A stretch of DNA of 64,000 nucleotides from Paenibacillus catalpae (GCF_900112695.1 NZ_FOMT01000009.1:1-64000), one strand, 5' to 3'. Positions 24,135 to 35,111 are shown, counted from the first letter of the stretch. Notes: generated by a model not told the origin, from the letters alone. Program-made: numbers and translations.

Positions 24135-27100
24135 TTGGCAGGACAACTTGTTCAGTATGGTCGGCGCACGCGGAGAAGTTACGCCCGGATCAACGAGGTG
24201 CTGGAAGTCCCGAACCTGATTGAAATCCAACAAAAATCGTACGAAAAATTCTTGGACAATGACTTGCTTGAGTTATTCCAGGATATTTCGCCGATTCAGG
24301 ACTTTACGGGCAATCTATCGCTTGAGTTTATCGACTATAGCTTAGGCGAACCGAAATATTCGGTCGATGAATCAAAGGAACGCGATGTGACGTACGCTGC
24401 TCCACTGCGCGTTAAGGTACGGCTCTTCAACAAAGAAACCGGCGAAGTGAAAGAACAAGAAGTGTTCATGGGCGACTTCCCGCTGATGACAGAGACCGGT
24501 ACGTTCATTATTAACGGGGCGGAACGTGTAATTGTCAGCCAGTTGGTTCGATCCCCAAGTGTGTACTTCAGCACGAAGGTTGATAAGAACGGGAAGAAAA
24601 CATACACGGCAACGGTAATTCCGAATCGCGGGGCTTGGCTCGAGCTTGAGACGGATGCTAAAGACATCATTTACGTTCGTATTGACCGGACCCGGAAAAT
24701 ACCGGTGACGGTGCTTTTGCGCGCTCTTGGATTTGGGACCGACGCTGAAATCTTAGAATTGCTCGGCCATGACGAGTATATTCGCAACACGCTGGATAAA
24801 GACAACACAGATTCGACCGAGAAAGCGTTGATCGAGATTTATGAACGCCTTCGTCCGGGCGAGCCGCCTACTTTGGATAATGCGAAGAGCTTGCTTGTTG
24901 CTCGTTTCTTCGATCCAAAACGTTACGATCTGGCTAACGTCGGCCGTTACAAAATAAACAAAAAGCTTCACATCAAGAACCGTCTGTTTAACCAACGTCT
25001 TGCTGAGACGCTGGTTGATCCAGGTACAGGTGAGATCATCGCAGAAGCAGGTCAAATGATTGACCGTCGTCTGCTGGATGAGATCCTCGACAAGCTGGAG
25101 AAAAACGTCGGCTTCAAAACATACCATGTTGCTAATGGTGTGCTCGATGCAGATAGCATTCCTCTTCAAACGATCAGTGTATACTCACCGCTTGATGATG
25201 CGAAGGTTATCAAAGTCATCTCTAATGGCGTTATTGATAAATCCGTTAAGCATATTACGCCTGCGGACATTATTTCGTCCATTAACTATTTCATTAACCT
25301 TCTGCACGGAGTAGGCAACACGGACGATATCGACCATCTCGGCAACCGCCGTTTGCGTTCGGTAGGCGAATTGCTGCAGAACCAATTCCGTATTGGTCTC
25401 TCCCGTATGGAGCGCGTTGTGCGCGAAAGAATGTCGATTCAAGACGCTAACGCGATCACGCCGCAAGCATTGATTAATATTCGACCAGTTATTGCGTCGA
25501 TTAAAGAATTCTTCGGCTCCTCGCAGCTGTCGCAGTTCATGGACCAAACGAACCCGCTGGCGGAATTGACGCACAAACGTCGTCTGTCTGCACTCGGTCC
25601 GGGTGGTCTGACGCGTGAGCGCGCAGGCTTCGAAGTACGTGACGTCCATCACTCCCACTACGGGCGTATGTGTCCGATCGAAACACCAGAGGGTCCGAAC
25701 ATCGGTTTGATCAACTCCTTGTCGACATTTGCTCGTATCAACGAGTATGGCTTCATTGAGGCGCCTTACCGTTGGGTTGATCCGAAGACAAGTATCGTTA
25801 CCGAGCAAATCTCGTATTTGACGGCCGACGAGGAAGATAACTACGTTATCGCCCAGGCGAACGCGAAGCTGACTGAAGAAGGCAAATTTGTCGAAGACAG
25901 CGTCATCGTTCGTTACAACAAACAAGCAGATAACATCCTGACTATGCCAAGCGAACGCGTTGACTACATGGACGTATCGCCGAAGCAGGTTGTCTCGGTT
26001 GCGACAGCGCTCATTCCGTTCTTGGAAAATGACGACTCCAACCGTGCGCTCATGGGATCCAACATGCAACGTCAGGCCGTGCCGCTTCTTATTCCGAAAG
26101 CACCACTCGTTGGTACAGGTATGGAGCACAAATCGGCTAAAGACTCCGGTGTATGTATTGTGTCCAAGTTTGACGGTGTTATTGAACGAGTTTCGGCAAA
26201 TGAAATTTGGCTGCGCCGTACTGAAGTTTTGGACGGCAAACAAGTGGTTGGCGATCTCGTAAAACATAAACTGCATAAGTTTATGCGCTCTAACCAAGGA
26301 ACATGTATTAACCAGCGTCCGCTTGTTCGTAAAGGTGATCTGATCAAGAAAGGCGATATCCTCGCTGACGGTCCTTCGACAGAGCAAGGCGAATTGGCGC
26401 TTGGCCGTAACGTTGTCGTTGCGTTCATGACTTGGGAAGGCTACAACTACGAGGATGCTATTCTTCTTAGCGAAAAGCTTGTGAAAGAGGATGTATATAC
26501 CTCGATTCACATTGAGGAATATGAATCCGAAGCACGTGATACGAAGCTTGGACCGGAAGAAATTACGCGCGACATTCCGAATGTCGGCGAAGAAGCGCTC
26601 AAGAACCTCGACGAACGCGGTATCATCCGCGTTGGTGCGGAGATCGGCGCCGGCGATATCCTCGTTGGTAAAGTAACACCTAAAGGCGTTACGGAACTGA
26701 CGGCGGAAGAACGCCTCCTTCACGCGATCTTCGGTGAGAAAGCTCGTGAAGTCCGTGATACTTCGCTTCGTGTACCGCATGGTACCGACGGTATCGTTGT
26801 AGACGTTAAAGTATTTACTCGTGAGAACGGCGATGAACTGCCGCCAGGCGTGAATCAGCTGGTCCGTGTATATATCGCACAAAAACGTAAAATCTCCGAA
26901 GGCGACAAAATGGCAGGACGCCACGGTAATAAAGGGGTTATCGCCCGCATTATGCCGGAGGAAGATATGCCGTTCTTGCCAGACGGCACACCAGTTGAAG
27001 TCGTGCTTAACCCACTGGGCGTACCATCGCGGATGAACATCGGTCAGGTGCTCGAGGTCCATCTTGGTATGGCTTGTAAACAGCTCGGTCTTCATGCAGC

Positions 27101-27680
27101 AACACCGGTATTCGACGGAGCGCGCGAGTATGACGTATTCGACACGATGGAAGAAGCCGGTATGCAACGTAACGGTAAGACCGTTCTATACGATGGCCGT
27201 ACAGGCGAGTCGTTCGAACGCGAAGTTACGGTCGGCGTCATGTACATGATCAAACTGGCGCACATGGTTGACGATAAAATCCATGCCCGCTCGACTGGTC
27301 CTTACTCCCTCGTTACGCAACAGCCTTTGGGCGGTAAAGCTCAATTCGGCGGTCAGCGTTTCGGCGAGATGGAAGTATGGGCACTTGAAGCCTACGGCGC
27401 TGCCTATACGCTTCAAGAGATTCTTACTGTCAAATCCGACGACGTTGTCGGCCGCGTGAAGACGTATGAATCGATCGTGAAGGGTGAGAACGTACCGGAG
27501 CCTGGTGTTCCTGAATCGTTCAAAGTATTGATCAAAGAGCTTCAGTCCCTCGGTATGGACGTTAAGATCCTGACCGAGAATGAAGAAGAGATCGAAATGA
27601 AAGAAATCGATGACGAAGATGACGGTACGAGCGATAAGCTCAACCTGAACTTGGAAGGTGCCGAAGCAGGCGCTGAATAA
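24135..27680 (+). CDS. rpoB: DNA-directed RNA polymerase subunit beta
   Basis: 1181-residue core polymerase subunit. The rifampicin region (nt about 25510-25710) reads SQLSQFMDQTNPLAE, THKRRLSALGPGG with the Asp, His and Ser residues of the rifampicin-sensitive type. GDKMAGRHGNKG lies near the active site and the C-terminus ends in an acidic tail. TTG start with GGGGTGAGG upstream, matching the Bacillus start; ATG codons at 24090 and 24117 are less consistent. Confidence 0.97.
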   Translation: MAGQLVQYGRRTRRSYARINEVLEVPNLIEIQQKSYEKFLDNDLLELFQDISPIQDFTGNLSLEFIDYSLGEPKYSVDESKERDVTYAAPLRVKVRLFNKETGEVKEQEVFMGDFPLMTETGTFIINGAERVIVSQLVRSPSVYFSTKVDKNGKKTYTATVIPNRGAWLELETDAKDIIYVRIDRTRKIPVTVLLRALGFGTDAEILELLGHDEYIRNTLDKDNTDSTEKALIEIYERLRPGEPPTLDNAKSLLVARFFDPKRYDLANVGRYKINKKLHIKNRLFNQRLAETLVDPGTGEIIAEAGQMIDRRLLDEILDKLEKNVGFKTYHVANGVLDADSIPLQTISVYSPLDDAKVIKVISNGVIDKSVKHITPADIISSINYFINLLHGVGNTDDIDHLGNRRLRSVGELLQNQFRIGLSRMERVVRERMSIQDANAITPQALINIRPVIASIKEFFGSSQLSQFMDQTNPLAELTHKRRLSALGPGGLTRERAGFEVRDVHHSHYGRMCPIETPEGPNIGLINSLSTFARINEYGFIEAPYRWVDPKTSIVTEQISYLTADEEDNYVIAQANAKLTEEGKFVEDSVIVRYNKQADNILTMPSERVDYMDVSPKQVVSVATALIPFLENDDSNRALMGSNMQRQAVPLLIPKAPLVGTGMEHKSAKDSGVCIVSKFDGVIERVSANEIWLRRTEVLDGKQVVGDLVKHKLHKFMRSNQGTCINQRPLVRKGDLIKKGDILADGPSTEQGELALGRNVVVAFMTWEGYNYEDAILLSEKLVKEDVYTSIHIEEYESEARDTKLGPEEITRDIPNVGEEALKNLDERGIIRVGAEIGAGDILVGKVTPKGVTELTAEERLLHAIFGEKAREVRDTSLRVPHGTDGIVVDVKVFTRENGDELPPGVNQLVRVYIAQKRKISEGDKMAGRHGNKGVIARIMPEEDMPFLPDGTPVEVVLNPLGVPSRMNIGQVLEVHLGMACKQLGLHAATPVFDGAREYDVFDTMEEAGMQRNGKTVLYDGRTGESFEREVTVGVMYMIKLAHMVDDKIHARSTGPYSLVTQQPLGGKAQFGGQRFGEMEVWALEAYGAAYTLQEILTVKSDDVVGRVKTYESIVKGENVPEPGVPESFKVLIKELQSLGMDVKILTENEEEIEMKEIDDEDDGTSDKLNLNLEGAEAGAE

Positions 27681-27773
27681 GATTTGATTATAGGCTTGCT
27701 CGTCCTTCGCCTGAAGGGCGTGCAGCCGCCAATTTGTACGACATAGCCATACATGACGAAGGAGGGTTGCTCC

Positions 27774-30700
27774 TTGTTGGACGTGAACAACTTCGAGTAT
27801 ATGAAAATCGGGCTTGCCTCGCCGGATAAAATCCGTTCTTGGTCCCGCGGAGAAGTCAAAAAACCGGAGACGATCAACTATAGGACGTTAAAACCGGAGA
27901 AAGAAGGTCTTTTCTGTGAGAAGATCTTCGGGCCTACAAAAGACTGGGAATGTCATTGCGGCAAATACAAACGCGTTCGTTATAAAGGCGTTGTCTGTGA
28001 CCGCTGTGGCGTTGAAGTAACTCGCGCTAAAGTACGCCGCGAGCGTATGGGCCATATCGAGCTTGCTGCCCCTGTATCGCATATCTGGTACTTTAAAGGC
28101 ATTCCAAGCCGTATGGGCCTTGCGCTTGACATGTCGCCTCGTTCGCTCGAGGAGATTATCTATTTTGCATCCTATGTAGTAACCGATCCTGGTGATACGC
28201 CGCTTGAGAAAAAACAACTGCTGTCGGAGAAAGAATACCGCAGCTACCGTGAAAAATACGGTTATGGCTTCCAAGCGAGCATGGGTGCAGAAGCAGTTAA
28301 GAAATTGCTTCAAGACATCGACGTAGAGAAAGAACTGGAACAGCTTAAAGAAGAATTGCGCACTGCTCAAGGGCAACGCCGTAATCGTGCGATTAAGCGT
28401 CTTGAAGTAATCGAAGCATTCCGTAACTCCGGCAATCAGCCGGAATGGATGATTCTCGACGTACTTCCGGTTATTCCGCCAGAGCTTCGTCCGATGGTAC
28501 AACTGGACGGCGGACGTTTCGCAACGTCTGACCTGAATGACTTGTACCGCCGTGTAATTAACCGTAACAATCGTCTGAAACGTCTGCTTGACCTTGGTGC
28601 TCCAGACATTATCGTTCAGAATGAGAAGCGTATGCTGCAAGAAGCAGTTGATGCCCTCATCGATAACGGTCGTCGTGGACGCCCGGTAACAGGCCCAGGT
28701 AATCGTCCTTTGAAATCGCTCAGCCATATGCTGAAAGGTAAACAAGGTCGTTTCCGTCAGAACTTGCTCGGTAAACGGGTTGACTACTCTGGTCGTTCCG
28801 TTATCGTAGTAGGTCCAAACCTGAAAATGTTCCAATGTGGTCTTCCAAAAGAGATGGCACTGGAGCTGTTCAAGCCGTTCGTTATGAAAGAGCTTGTTAA
28901 CAAAGGTTTGGCTCATAATATCAAGAGCGCGAAACGCAAAGTTGAACGCGTTAGCCCTGAAGTATGGGACGTTCTTGAAGAAGTAATCAAGGAGCATCCG
29001 GTTCTTCTTAACCGTGCCCCTACGCTTCACCGACTTGGTATCCAGGCGTTCGAACCAATTCTGGTTGAAGGCCGCGCCATTAAGCTTCATCCGCTCGTAT
29101 GTACCGCTTATAACGCGGACTTTGACGGTGACCAAATGGCTGTTCACGTACCGCTTTCGGCAGAAGCTCAAGCTGAAGCACGTCTCCTGATGCTTGCATC
29201 GGGCAACATTTTGAACCCGAAAGACGGCAAACCGGTTGTTACACCATCGCAGGATATGGTTCTCGGATCGTATTACTTGACAATGGACAACAAGGATGCC
29301 AAAGGTTCCGGTTCTGTGTTCTCGACTGTGAACGAAGCAATCTCCGCTTACCAGCGTAGTATTGTATCGCTTCATGCTCGTGTATTCGTGCCTGCTAAAG
29401 TACTGAAGAAAACGATCTTTACGGAACAACAGCAGAACTCGCTGATTTGTACAACAGTCGGTAAAGTCATTTTCAACGAGATCTTCCCGGAAGATTTCCC
29501 TTACATCAACGAAGCTTCCAAAGTGAACTTGCTGCAAGGTACGCCGGATAAATATTTCGTATACGAAAAAGGCAGCGACTTGAACAAAATTGTTGACGAG
29601 TTGCCAATTGCCGGCGGTGTCGGTAAAGAGTATCTCGGCAACATCATCGGCGAATGCTTCCGTATCTACCATACAACATTAACGTCGATCATTCTTGACC
29701 GTATCAAACAACTGGGCTTCACGTACTCTACACGCGCTGGTATTACCGTAGCGGTATCGGACGTTATCGTTCCGGAGGAGAAAGTGGAGATCCTGAAAGA
29801 ATCCGACGCAAAAGTAGCTGTCGTTATGAATCAGTACCGTCGTGGTCTGATCACAAACGAAGAACGCTATGACCGTGTTATCGAGATTTGGAGTAAATCC
29901 AAAGATCAAATTACGGATATCCTCATGAAATCGATGGATCGTTACAACTCCATCATGCTCATGGTTGATTCCAAAGCACGGGGTAACAAATCGCAGATCG
30001 CCCAGCTCGGCGGCATGCGTGGTCTGATGGCGAACCCATCCGGCCGTATCATTGAGTTGCCAATCAAATCGAACTTCCGTGAAGGCCTGACCGTCCTCGA
30101 GTACTTCATCTCGACGCATGGTGCGCGTAAAGGTTTGGCCGATACAGCCCTTCGTACAGCTGACTCGGGTTACTTGACCCGTCGTCTGGTTGACGTTGCG
30201 CAGGACGTTATCGTTCGTGAAGATGATTGTGGTACTGATAAAGGCTTTGCCGTTAGCAAAATCCAAGACGGTAAAGAAGTTATCGAGGATCTGTATGACC
30301 GTATCGAAGGACGTTACGCATTCGAAACGATTCGTCATCCTAAAACGGGCGAAGTTATCGTTAAGAAGAGCGAACTGATCGATTCCGGCAAAGCGGATGC
30401 GATTATCGATGCTGGTATTGAGAAGCTTCAGATCCGTTCGGTGCTTAGCTGCCGTGCGCGTCATGGCGTTTGTAAAATCTGCTATGGCCGTAACCTGGCA
30501 ACAGGCAAGCACGTTGAAATCGGTGAAGCGGTTGGTATTATCGCGGCACAATCGATCGGCGAACCAGGAACACAGCTTACCATGCGTACGTTCCATACCG
30601 GCGGCGTAGCCGGCGACGATATTACGCAAGGTTTGCCGCGTATCCAAGAGCTCTTCGAGGCGCGTAATCCGAAAGGTCAAGCGATCATTACGGAGCTCGA

Positions 30701-31400
30701 CGGTGTCGTGAAAGAAATCCGTGAAGCGAAAGACCGCCGTGAAGTTGAAGTACAAGGTGAAGCGGAAACGAAAGTATACGCTATTACGTATGGTTCGCGT
30801 ATCCGTGTAACCGAAGGCCAGCAAATCGAAGCCGGCGACGAACTGACAGACGGTTCGATCGACCCTAAAGATATGCTGCGCATTAAAGGTATCCGTGGCG
30901 TTCAAAACTACATTTTGCAAGAAGTACAGCGCGTATACCGTAACCAAGGTGTAGAAATCAACGATAAACACGTTGAGGTTATGGTTAAGCAAATGCTTCG
31001 CAAAATCCGTATCGTTGACGCTGGTGACACTACGCTTCTTCCTGGCGCATTTGTTGACATCCATGAATACGAAGCAGCTAACCGCGAAGCGATCTTCGCA
31101 GGCCTTGAGCCTGCGGTTGCGAAGCCGGTATTGCTTGGTATTACTAAGGCATCCCTTGAGACAGATTCGTTCTTGTCCGCGGCTTCGTTCCAAGAAACGA
31201 CTCGCGTACTGACCGACGCTGCTATCAAAGGTAAAGTCGACCAATTGCTAGGTCTGAAAGAGAACGTTATTATCGGTAAGCTGATCCCGGCTGGTACCGG
31301 TATGAACCGTTACCGCAGTATCAAGCTGGTAGGCCTTGAAGATGAGCCGGAAACAACTGAAGAAGGCGAATTGGAATCCGAAGCAGTTACGATTGAATAG
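27774..31400 (+). CDS. rpoC: DNA-directed RNA polymerase subunit beta'
   Basis: 1208-residue catalytic subunit. An N-terminal zinc ribbon (CHCGKYKRVRYKGVVCDRCG) is present, the catalytic NADFDGDQM holds Mg2+ with Asp449, Asp451 and Asp453, and a second zinc site is formed by CGTD, SCRARHGVCKIC. The trigger-loop region includes QLTMRTFHTGG. The first TTG of TTGTTGGACG follows AAGGAGG, giving MLDVNNFEYM as in Bacillus; the ATG at 27753 is upstream of that site. Confidence 0.98.
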   Translation: MLDVNNFEYMKIGLASPDKIRSWSRGEVKKPETINYRTLKPEKEGLFCEKIFGPTKDWECHCGKYKRVRYKGVVCDRCGVEVTRAKVRRERMGHIELAAPVSHIWYFKGIPSRMGLALDMSPRSLEEIIYFASYVVTDPGDTPLEKKQLLSEKEYRSYREKYGYGFQASMGAEAVKKLLQDIDVEKELEQLKEELRTAQGQRRNRAIKRLEVIEAFRNSGNQPEWMILDVLPVIPPELRPMVQLDGGRFATSDLNDLYRRVINRNNRLKRLLDLGAPDIIVQNEKRMLQEAVDALIDNGRRGRPVTGPGNRPLKSLSHMLKGKQGRFRQNLLGKRVDYSGRSVIVVGPNLKMFQCGLPKEMALELFKPFVMKELVNKGLAHNIKSAKRKVERVSPEVWDVLEEVIKEHPVLLNRAPTLHRLGIQAFEPILVEGRAIKLHPLVCTAYNADFDGDQMAVHVPLSAEAQAEARLLMLASGNILNPKDGKPVVTPSQDMVLGSYYLTMDNKDAKGSGSVFSTVNEAISAYQRSIVSLHARVFVPAKVLKKTIFTEQQQNSLICTTVGKVIFNEIFPEDFPYINEASKVNLLQGTPDKYFVYEKGSDLNKIVDELPIAGGVGKEYLGNIIGECFRIYHTTLTSIILDRIKQLGFTYSTRAGITVAVSDVIVPEEKVEILKESDAKVAVVMNQYRRGLITNEERYDRVIEIWSKSKDQITDILMKSMDRYNSIMLMVDSKARGNKSQIAQLGGMRGLMANPSGRIIELPIKSNFREGLTVLEYFISTHGARKGLADTALRTADSGYLTRRLVDVAQDVIVREDDCGTDKGFAVSKIQDGKEVIEDLYDRIEGRYAFETIRHPKTGEVIVKKSELIDSGKADAIIDAGIEKLQIRSVLSCRARHGVCKICYGRNLATGKHVEIGEAVGIIAAQSIGEPGTQLTMRTFHTGGVAGDDITQGLPRIQELFEARNPKGQAIITELDGVVKEIREAKDRREVEVQGEAETKVYAITYGSRIRVTEGQQIEAGDELTDGSIDPKDMLRIKGIRGVQNYILQEVQRVYRNQGVEINDKHVEVMVKQMLRKIRIVDAGDTTLLPGAFVDIHEYEAANREAIFAGLEPAVAKPVLLGITKASLETDSFLSAASFQETTRVLTDAAIKGKVDQLLGLKENVIIGKLIPAGTGMNRYRSIKLVGLEDEPETTEEGELESEAVTIE

Positions 31401-31418
31401 TATAGTGTAATAGATGAG

Positions 31419-31475
31419 AAGAGCGTGGCATTCGGCAGGGATGGTTGGTCTTCCCTGTTGATGCCCGCTCTTTTA
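31419..31475 (+). terminator. rpoBC terminator
   Basis: A long imperfect hairpin with outer AGAGCG / CGCTCT and inner GGCAGGGA / TCCCTGTT pairing is followed by TTTT. Confidence 0.85.
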
Positions 31476-31559
31476 CATGTATAATAGTTTATGGGCCGTA
31501 CCTTTAACCGTAGGAATGAATTAACCAATACTTTGCATATGGACAGAGTGCATAACAGC

Positions 31560-31588
31560 TTGACACATGTAGATGTAGGTGTTACTAT
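31560..31588 (+). promoter_or_regulatory. Promoter of the rplGB-rpsL-rpsG-fusA-tuf unit
   Basis: TTGACA (31560-31565) and TACTAT (31583-31588) are 17 bp apart, 55 nt upstream of the L7Ae-family gene. Confidence 0.75.
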
Positions 31589-31642
31589 ATCGAAGTGTGC
31601 CTAATTGTGTGATCGCTCTACTGTTAAAGAAAAGGTGATATC

Positions 31643-31873
31643 ATGCAGTTTAAGGTTGGCGCGAAACAGACGACGAAGATGCTTGAGCAAGATAAAGCTA
31701 TCGAAGTCTATGTAGCTCGTGATGCAGATCCAAGGATGATAGAGAAGATCGTTCATCTTTGCGAGCGGTTGAGTGTTCCGATCAAATGGACGGATACGAT
31801 GCAAGAACTCGGGGAGACCTGCGGGATTGATGTCGGGGCTGCTATGGCAGCGCTCATACCTGATGAAGAATAA
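31643..31873 (+). CDS. rplGB: L7Ae-family K-turn RNA-binding protein (YbxF)
   Basis: 76-residue small L7Ae/L30e-fold protein, short for the family but matching Bacillus YbxF, which binds K-turn RNA. The core motif KAIEVYVARDADP and the segment GIDVGAAMAALI fit. It is always next to rpsL in relatives. AAAGGTG precedes the ATG. The cellular RNA target is unknown. Confidence 0.9.
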   Translation: MQFKVGAKQTTKMLEQDKAIEVYVARDADPRMIEKIVHLCERLSVPIKWTDTMQELGETCGIDVGAAMAALIPDEE

Positions 31874-32028
31874 TGAAGACATAATTTTTGTTGGTGCAGA
31901 TTTGAAAGATGATGGACCGGCGAAAATTTTTATTTGTTCTTTTATGAACCGCCTGGATCTGTGGGCTTAATGATTGGGTTAAATGTCTTGCCATAAATAA
32001 GACATAATCATGGGAAGGGGGTGGCAAC

Positions 32029-32448
32029 ATGCCAACAATTAATCAGCTGGTCCGTAAAGGCCGCCAAGCTAAAGTCGTAAAATCGAAATCGCCTGCTTTG
32101 CAAAGAGGGTTTAACGCCCTGAAACGTGAAGCAACGAACATCAGCGCTCCGCAAAAACGCGGTGTGTGCACTCGTGTAGGTACGATGACTCCGAAAAAAC
32201 CGAACTCCGCACTTCGTAAATATGCGCGTGTACGTTTGACTAACCGCGTAGAGGTAACGGCGTATATTCCGGGTATCGGTCATAACCTTCAAGAGCACAG
32301 CGTTGTATTGATCCGTGGTGGACGGGTAAAAGACCTTCCGGGTGTACGTTACCATATCGTTCGCGGTGCATTGGATACAGCGGGAGTTAACAACCGTAAC
32401 CAATCCCGTTCGAAATACGGTACTAAACGCCCTAAAGCTAAAAAATAA
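32029..32448 (+). CDS. rpsL: 30S ribosomal protein uS12
   Basis: 139-residue decoding-centre protein. The two streptomycin-related regions have the ordinary residues: Lys in TPKKPNSALRK and Lys-Pro in GGRVKDLPGVRYH. GAAGGGGGTG precedes the ATG. First ribosomal gene of the str cluster. Confidence 0.98.
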   Translation: MPTINQLVRKGRQAKVVKSKSPALQRGFNALKREATNISAPQKRGVCTRVGTMTPKKPNSALRKYARVRLTNRVEVTAYIPGIGHNLQEHSVVLIRGGRVKDLPGVRYHIVRGALDTAGVNNRNQSRSKYGTKRPKAKK

Positions 32449-32511
32449 TAAGTTGAATATATTCGGATAATATCCGGGTAAAACGACTAACTGAGAAAGG
32501 GGGACTTTATC

Positions 32512-32982
32512 ATGCCACGCAAAGGTCCTGTAACAAAACGTGATGTATTGCCAGATCCGCTGTATAACAGCAAATTGGTAACTCGTCTGATCAACCGTAT
32601 TATGATCGACGGCAAACGCGGTGTAGCTCAAACACTGTTGTATAATGCTTTCACACTGATCCAAGAACGCACGGGTAAAGATCCGATGGAAACGTTCGAA
32701 GCAGCATTGAAAAACATTATGCCAGTACTTGAGGTTAAAGCACGCCGTGTAGGCGGTACTAACTACCAAGTGCCTATCGAAGTAAAACCAGAGCGCCGTA
32801 CGTCGCTTGGTCTTCGTTGGCTCGTTAACTACTCGCGTAACCGCGGTGAGAAAACGATGGAAGAGCGTCTGGCAGCAGAAATCATGGATGCAGCTAACAA
32901 CACTGGTGCATCTGTGAAGAAGCGCGAAGACACACACAAAATGGCAGAAGCGAACAAAGCGTTTGCTCACTACCGCTGGTAG
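32512..32982 (+). CDS. rpsG: 30S ribosomal protein uS7
   Basis: 156-residue primary 16S-binding protein of the 30S head, ending HKMAEANKAFAHYRW. AAAGGGGG lies upstream of the ATG. In many bacteria it controls str translation; no specific site was identified here. Confidence 0.98.
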   Translation: MPRKGPVTKRDVLPDPLYNSKLVTRLINRIMIDGKRGVAQTLLYNAFTLIQERTGKDPMETFEAALKNIMPVLEVKARRVGGTNYQVPIEVKPERRTSLGLRWLVNYSRNRGEKTMEERLAAEIMDAANNTGASVKKREDTHKMAEANKAFAHYRW

Positions 32983-33035
32983 GATTTTAAATAACCTGAT
33001 TGAGTTAATCTCAATACACGAGAGGAGACAAATTC

Positions 33036-35111
33036 ATGTCAAGAGAGTTCTCCTTGAATAATACGCGCAATATCGGGATCATGGCGCATATCGATGCTGG
33101 TAAAACGACTACTACTGAGCGTATCTTGTTCTATACAGGCCGTACTCATAAAATCGGTGAAGTGCATGAAGGCGCTGCAACGATGGACTGGATGGAACAA
33201 GAGCAAGAGCGCGGTATCACAATTACGTCTGCCGCGACTACTGCTCAATGGAAAGGCAACCGCATCAACATTATCGACACCCCGGGGCACGTTGACTTCA
33301 CAGTAGAAGTTGAACGTTCCCTGCGCGTATTGGACGGGGCCGTTGGCGTATTCAGCGCCAAAGAAGGCGTTGAACCACAGTCTGAAACTGTATGGCGTCA
33401 GGCTGACCGTTACGGCGTTCCACGGATCGCTTACATCAACAAGATGGACATCATCGGTGCAGACTTCCTGAATGTTATTAAAGACATGCGTGAACGTCTG
33501 CAAGCGAATGCTGTTGCGATTCAATTGCCGATTGGCGCTGAGAGCGATTTCCTCGGCGTTATCGACATTGTTGAGCGCGTAGCTTACAAGTACAAAGACG
33601 ACCTCGGGAAAGATCCTGAGCAAGTTGAGATTCCTGCTGAGTATGCTGACCAAGTAGAAGAGCTTCGTCTGGAGCTTATCGAGAAGGTAGCTGAGCTGGA
33701 TGAAGAATTGACTATGAAATATCTGGAAGGCGAAGAAATTACAATTCCAGAGATTAAAGCAGCGCTTCGTAAAGGCGTTTGTGAAGTTAAGATCTTCCCA
33801 GTAATCGCAGGTTCTTCTTACCGTAACAAAGGTGTTCAAATGATGTTGGATGCAGTTGTTGACTACCTGCCTTCGCCACTCGACGTACCGGCAATCAAAG
33901 GTACACTTGAAGACGGTGAAGAGTCTGTACGTCATTCTTCCGATGAAGAGCCGTTCGCGGCACTTGCATTCAAAATCATGACTGACCCTTATGTTGGTAA
34001 ATTGACGTTCTTCCGTGTATACTCGGGCGTCCTGAAATCCGGATCGTATGTTCTTAACGCAACGAAGAACAAACGTGAACGTATCGGCCGTATCCTGCAA
34101 ATGCACGCGAACAGCCGTCAAGAAATTTCCGAAGTATACTCCGGTGATATCGCTGCTGCAGTCGGTCTGAAAGACACGATTACGGGCGACACGCTGTGCG
34201 ATGAGAAGGACCCGATCATTCTTGAATCGATGAACTTCCCTGAGCCGGTTATCTCGGTAGCTATCGAACCAAAAACGAAAGCTGACCAAGACAAACTCGG
34301 TATCGCAATCTCCAAACTGGCTGAAGAAGATCCAACGTTCCGTGCTCATACAGACGAAGAAACGAATCAAACGATTATCTCGGGTATGGGTGAGCTTCAC
34401 CTTGAAATCCTGGTTGACCGTATGCTTCGCGAATTCAAAGTTGAGACTAACGTAGGTAAACCTCAAGTAGCTTACCGTGAGACATTCCGTACCGCGGCTA
34501 AGGTTGAAGGTAAATTCGTTCGTCAGTCCGGTGGTAAAGGTCAATATGGTCATTGTTGGGTGGAATTCACTCCGCAAGAGCCAGGTCAAGGTTTCGTATT
34601 CGAGAACAAAGTTGTGGGTGGATCCATTCCTCGTGAATTCATTGGTCCTATCCAAGCGGGTATCGAAGAGTCGATGAAGAACGGCGTAATCGCTGGCTTC
34701 CCTCTCGTTGACGTTAAAGCAACTGTAGTAGACGGATCGTACCATGACGTTGACTCCTCGGAGATGGCGTTCAAAATCGCTGGTTCCATGGCGCTTAAAG
34801 CTGCTAAGGAAAAATGTAACCCAGTTCTTCTTGAGCCAATCATGAAGGTTGAAGTTACAGTGCCAGAAGAGTACATGGGCGACGTTATGGGTATGTTGAA
34901 CTCCCGTCGTGGTCGTATCGAAGGTATGGATACTCGTGCAGGTGCACAAATCATCCGTGCTAAGGTGCCTCTCGCTGAGATGTTCGGTTACTCCACAACT
35001 CTTCGTTCCGGTACACAAGGCCGTGGCGTATTCTCCATGGAGCTTTCGCACTATGAAGAAGTACCACGTTCGATTTCCGAAGAAATCATCTCCAAACACA
35101 AAGGCGCTTAA
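33036..35111 (+). CDS. fusA: Elongation factor G
   Basis: 691-residue translocase GTPase. The P-loop AHIDAGKTT is at residues 17-25, followed by DTPGHVDF and NKMD. Domains II to V follow with the conserved SGMGELHLEI and GQYGHCWVEF. GAGAGGAG before the ATG. A long antisense open frame across it is a coding shadow. Confidence 0.98.
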   Translation: MSREFSLNNTRNIGIMAHIDAGKTTTTERILFYTGRTHKIGEVHEGAATMDWMEQEQERGITITSAATTAQWKGNRINIIDTPGHVDFTVEVERSLRVLDGAVGVFSAKEGVEPQSETVWRQADRYGVPRIAYINKMDIIGADFLNVIKDMRERLQANAVAIQLPIGAESDFLGVIDIVERVAYKYKDDLGKDPEQVEIPAEYADQVEELRLELIEKVAELDEELTMKYLEGEEITIPEIKAALRKGVCEVKIFPVIAGSSYRNKGVQMMLDAVVDYLPSPLDVPAIKGTLEDGEESVRHSSDEEPFAALAFKIMTDPYVGKLTFFRVYSGVLKSGSYVLNATKNKRERIGRILQMHANSRQEISEVYSGDIAAAVGLKDTITGDTLCDEKDPIILESMNFPEPVISVAIEPKTKADQDKLGIAISKLAEEDPTFRAHTDEETNQTIISGMGELHLEILVDRMLREFKVETNVGKPQVAYRETFRTAAKVEGKFVRQSGGKGQYGHCWVEFTPQEPGQGFVFENKVVGGSIPREFIGPIQAGIEESMKNGVIAGFPLVDVKATVVDGSYHDVDSSEMAFKIAGSMALKAAKEKCNPVLLEPIMKVEVTVPEEYMGDVMGMLNSRRGRIEGMDTRAGAQIIRAKVPLAEMFGYSTTLRSGTQGRGVFSMELSHYEEVPRSISEEIISKHKGA

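Noticed and set aside
25185..27167. 660-codon open frame antisense to rpoB
   Set aside because: Coding shadow; rich in Cys, Phe and His runs and without a start signal.
33039..35099. 686-codon open frame antisense to fusA
   Set aside because: Coding shadow of EF-G with no ribosome binding site.
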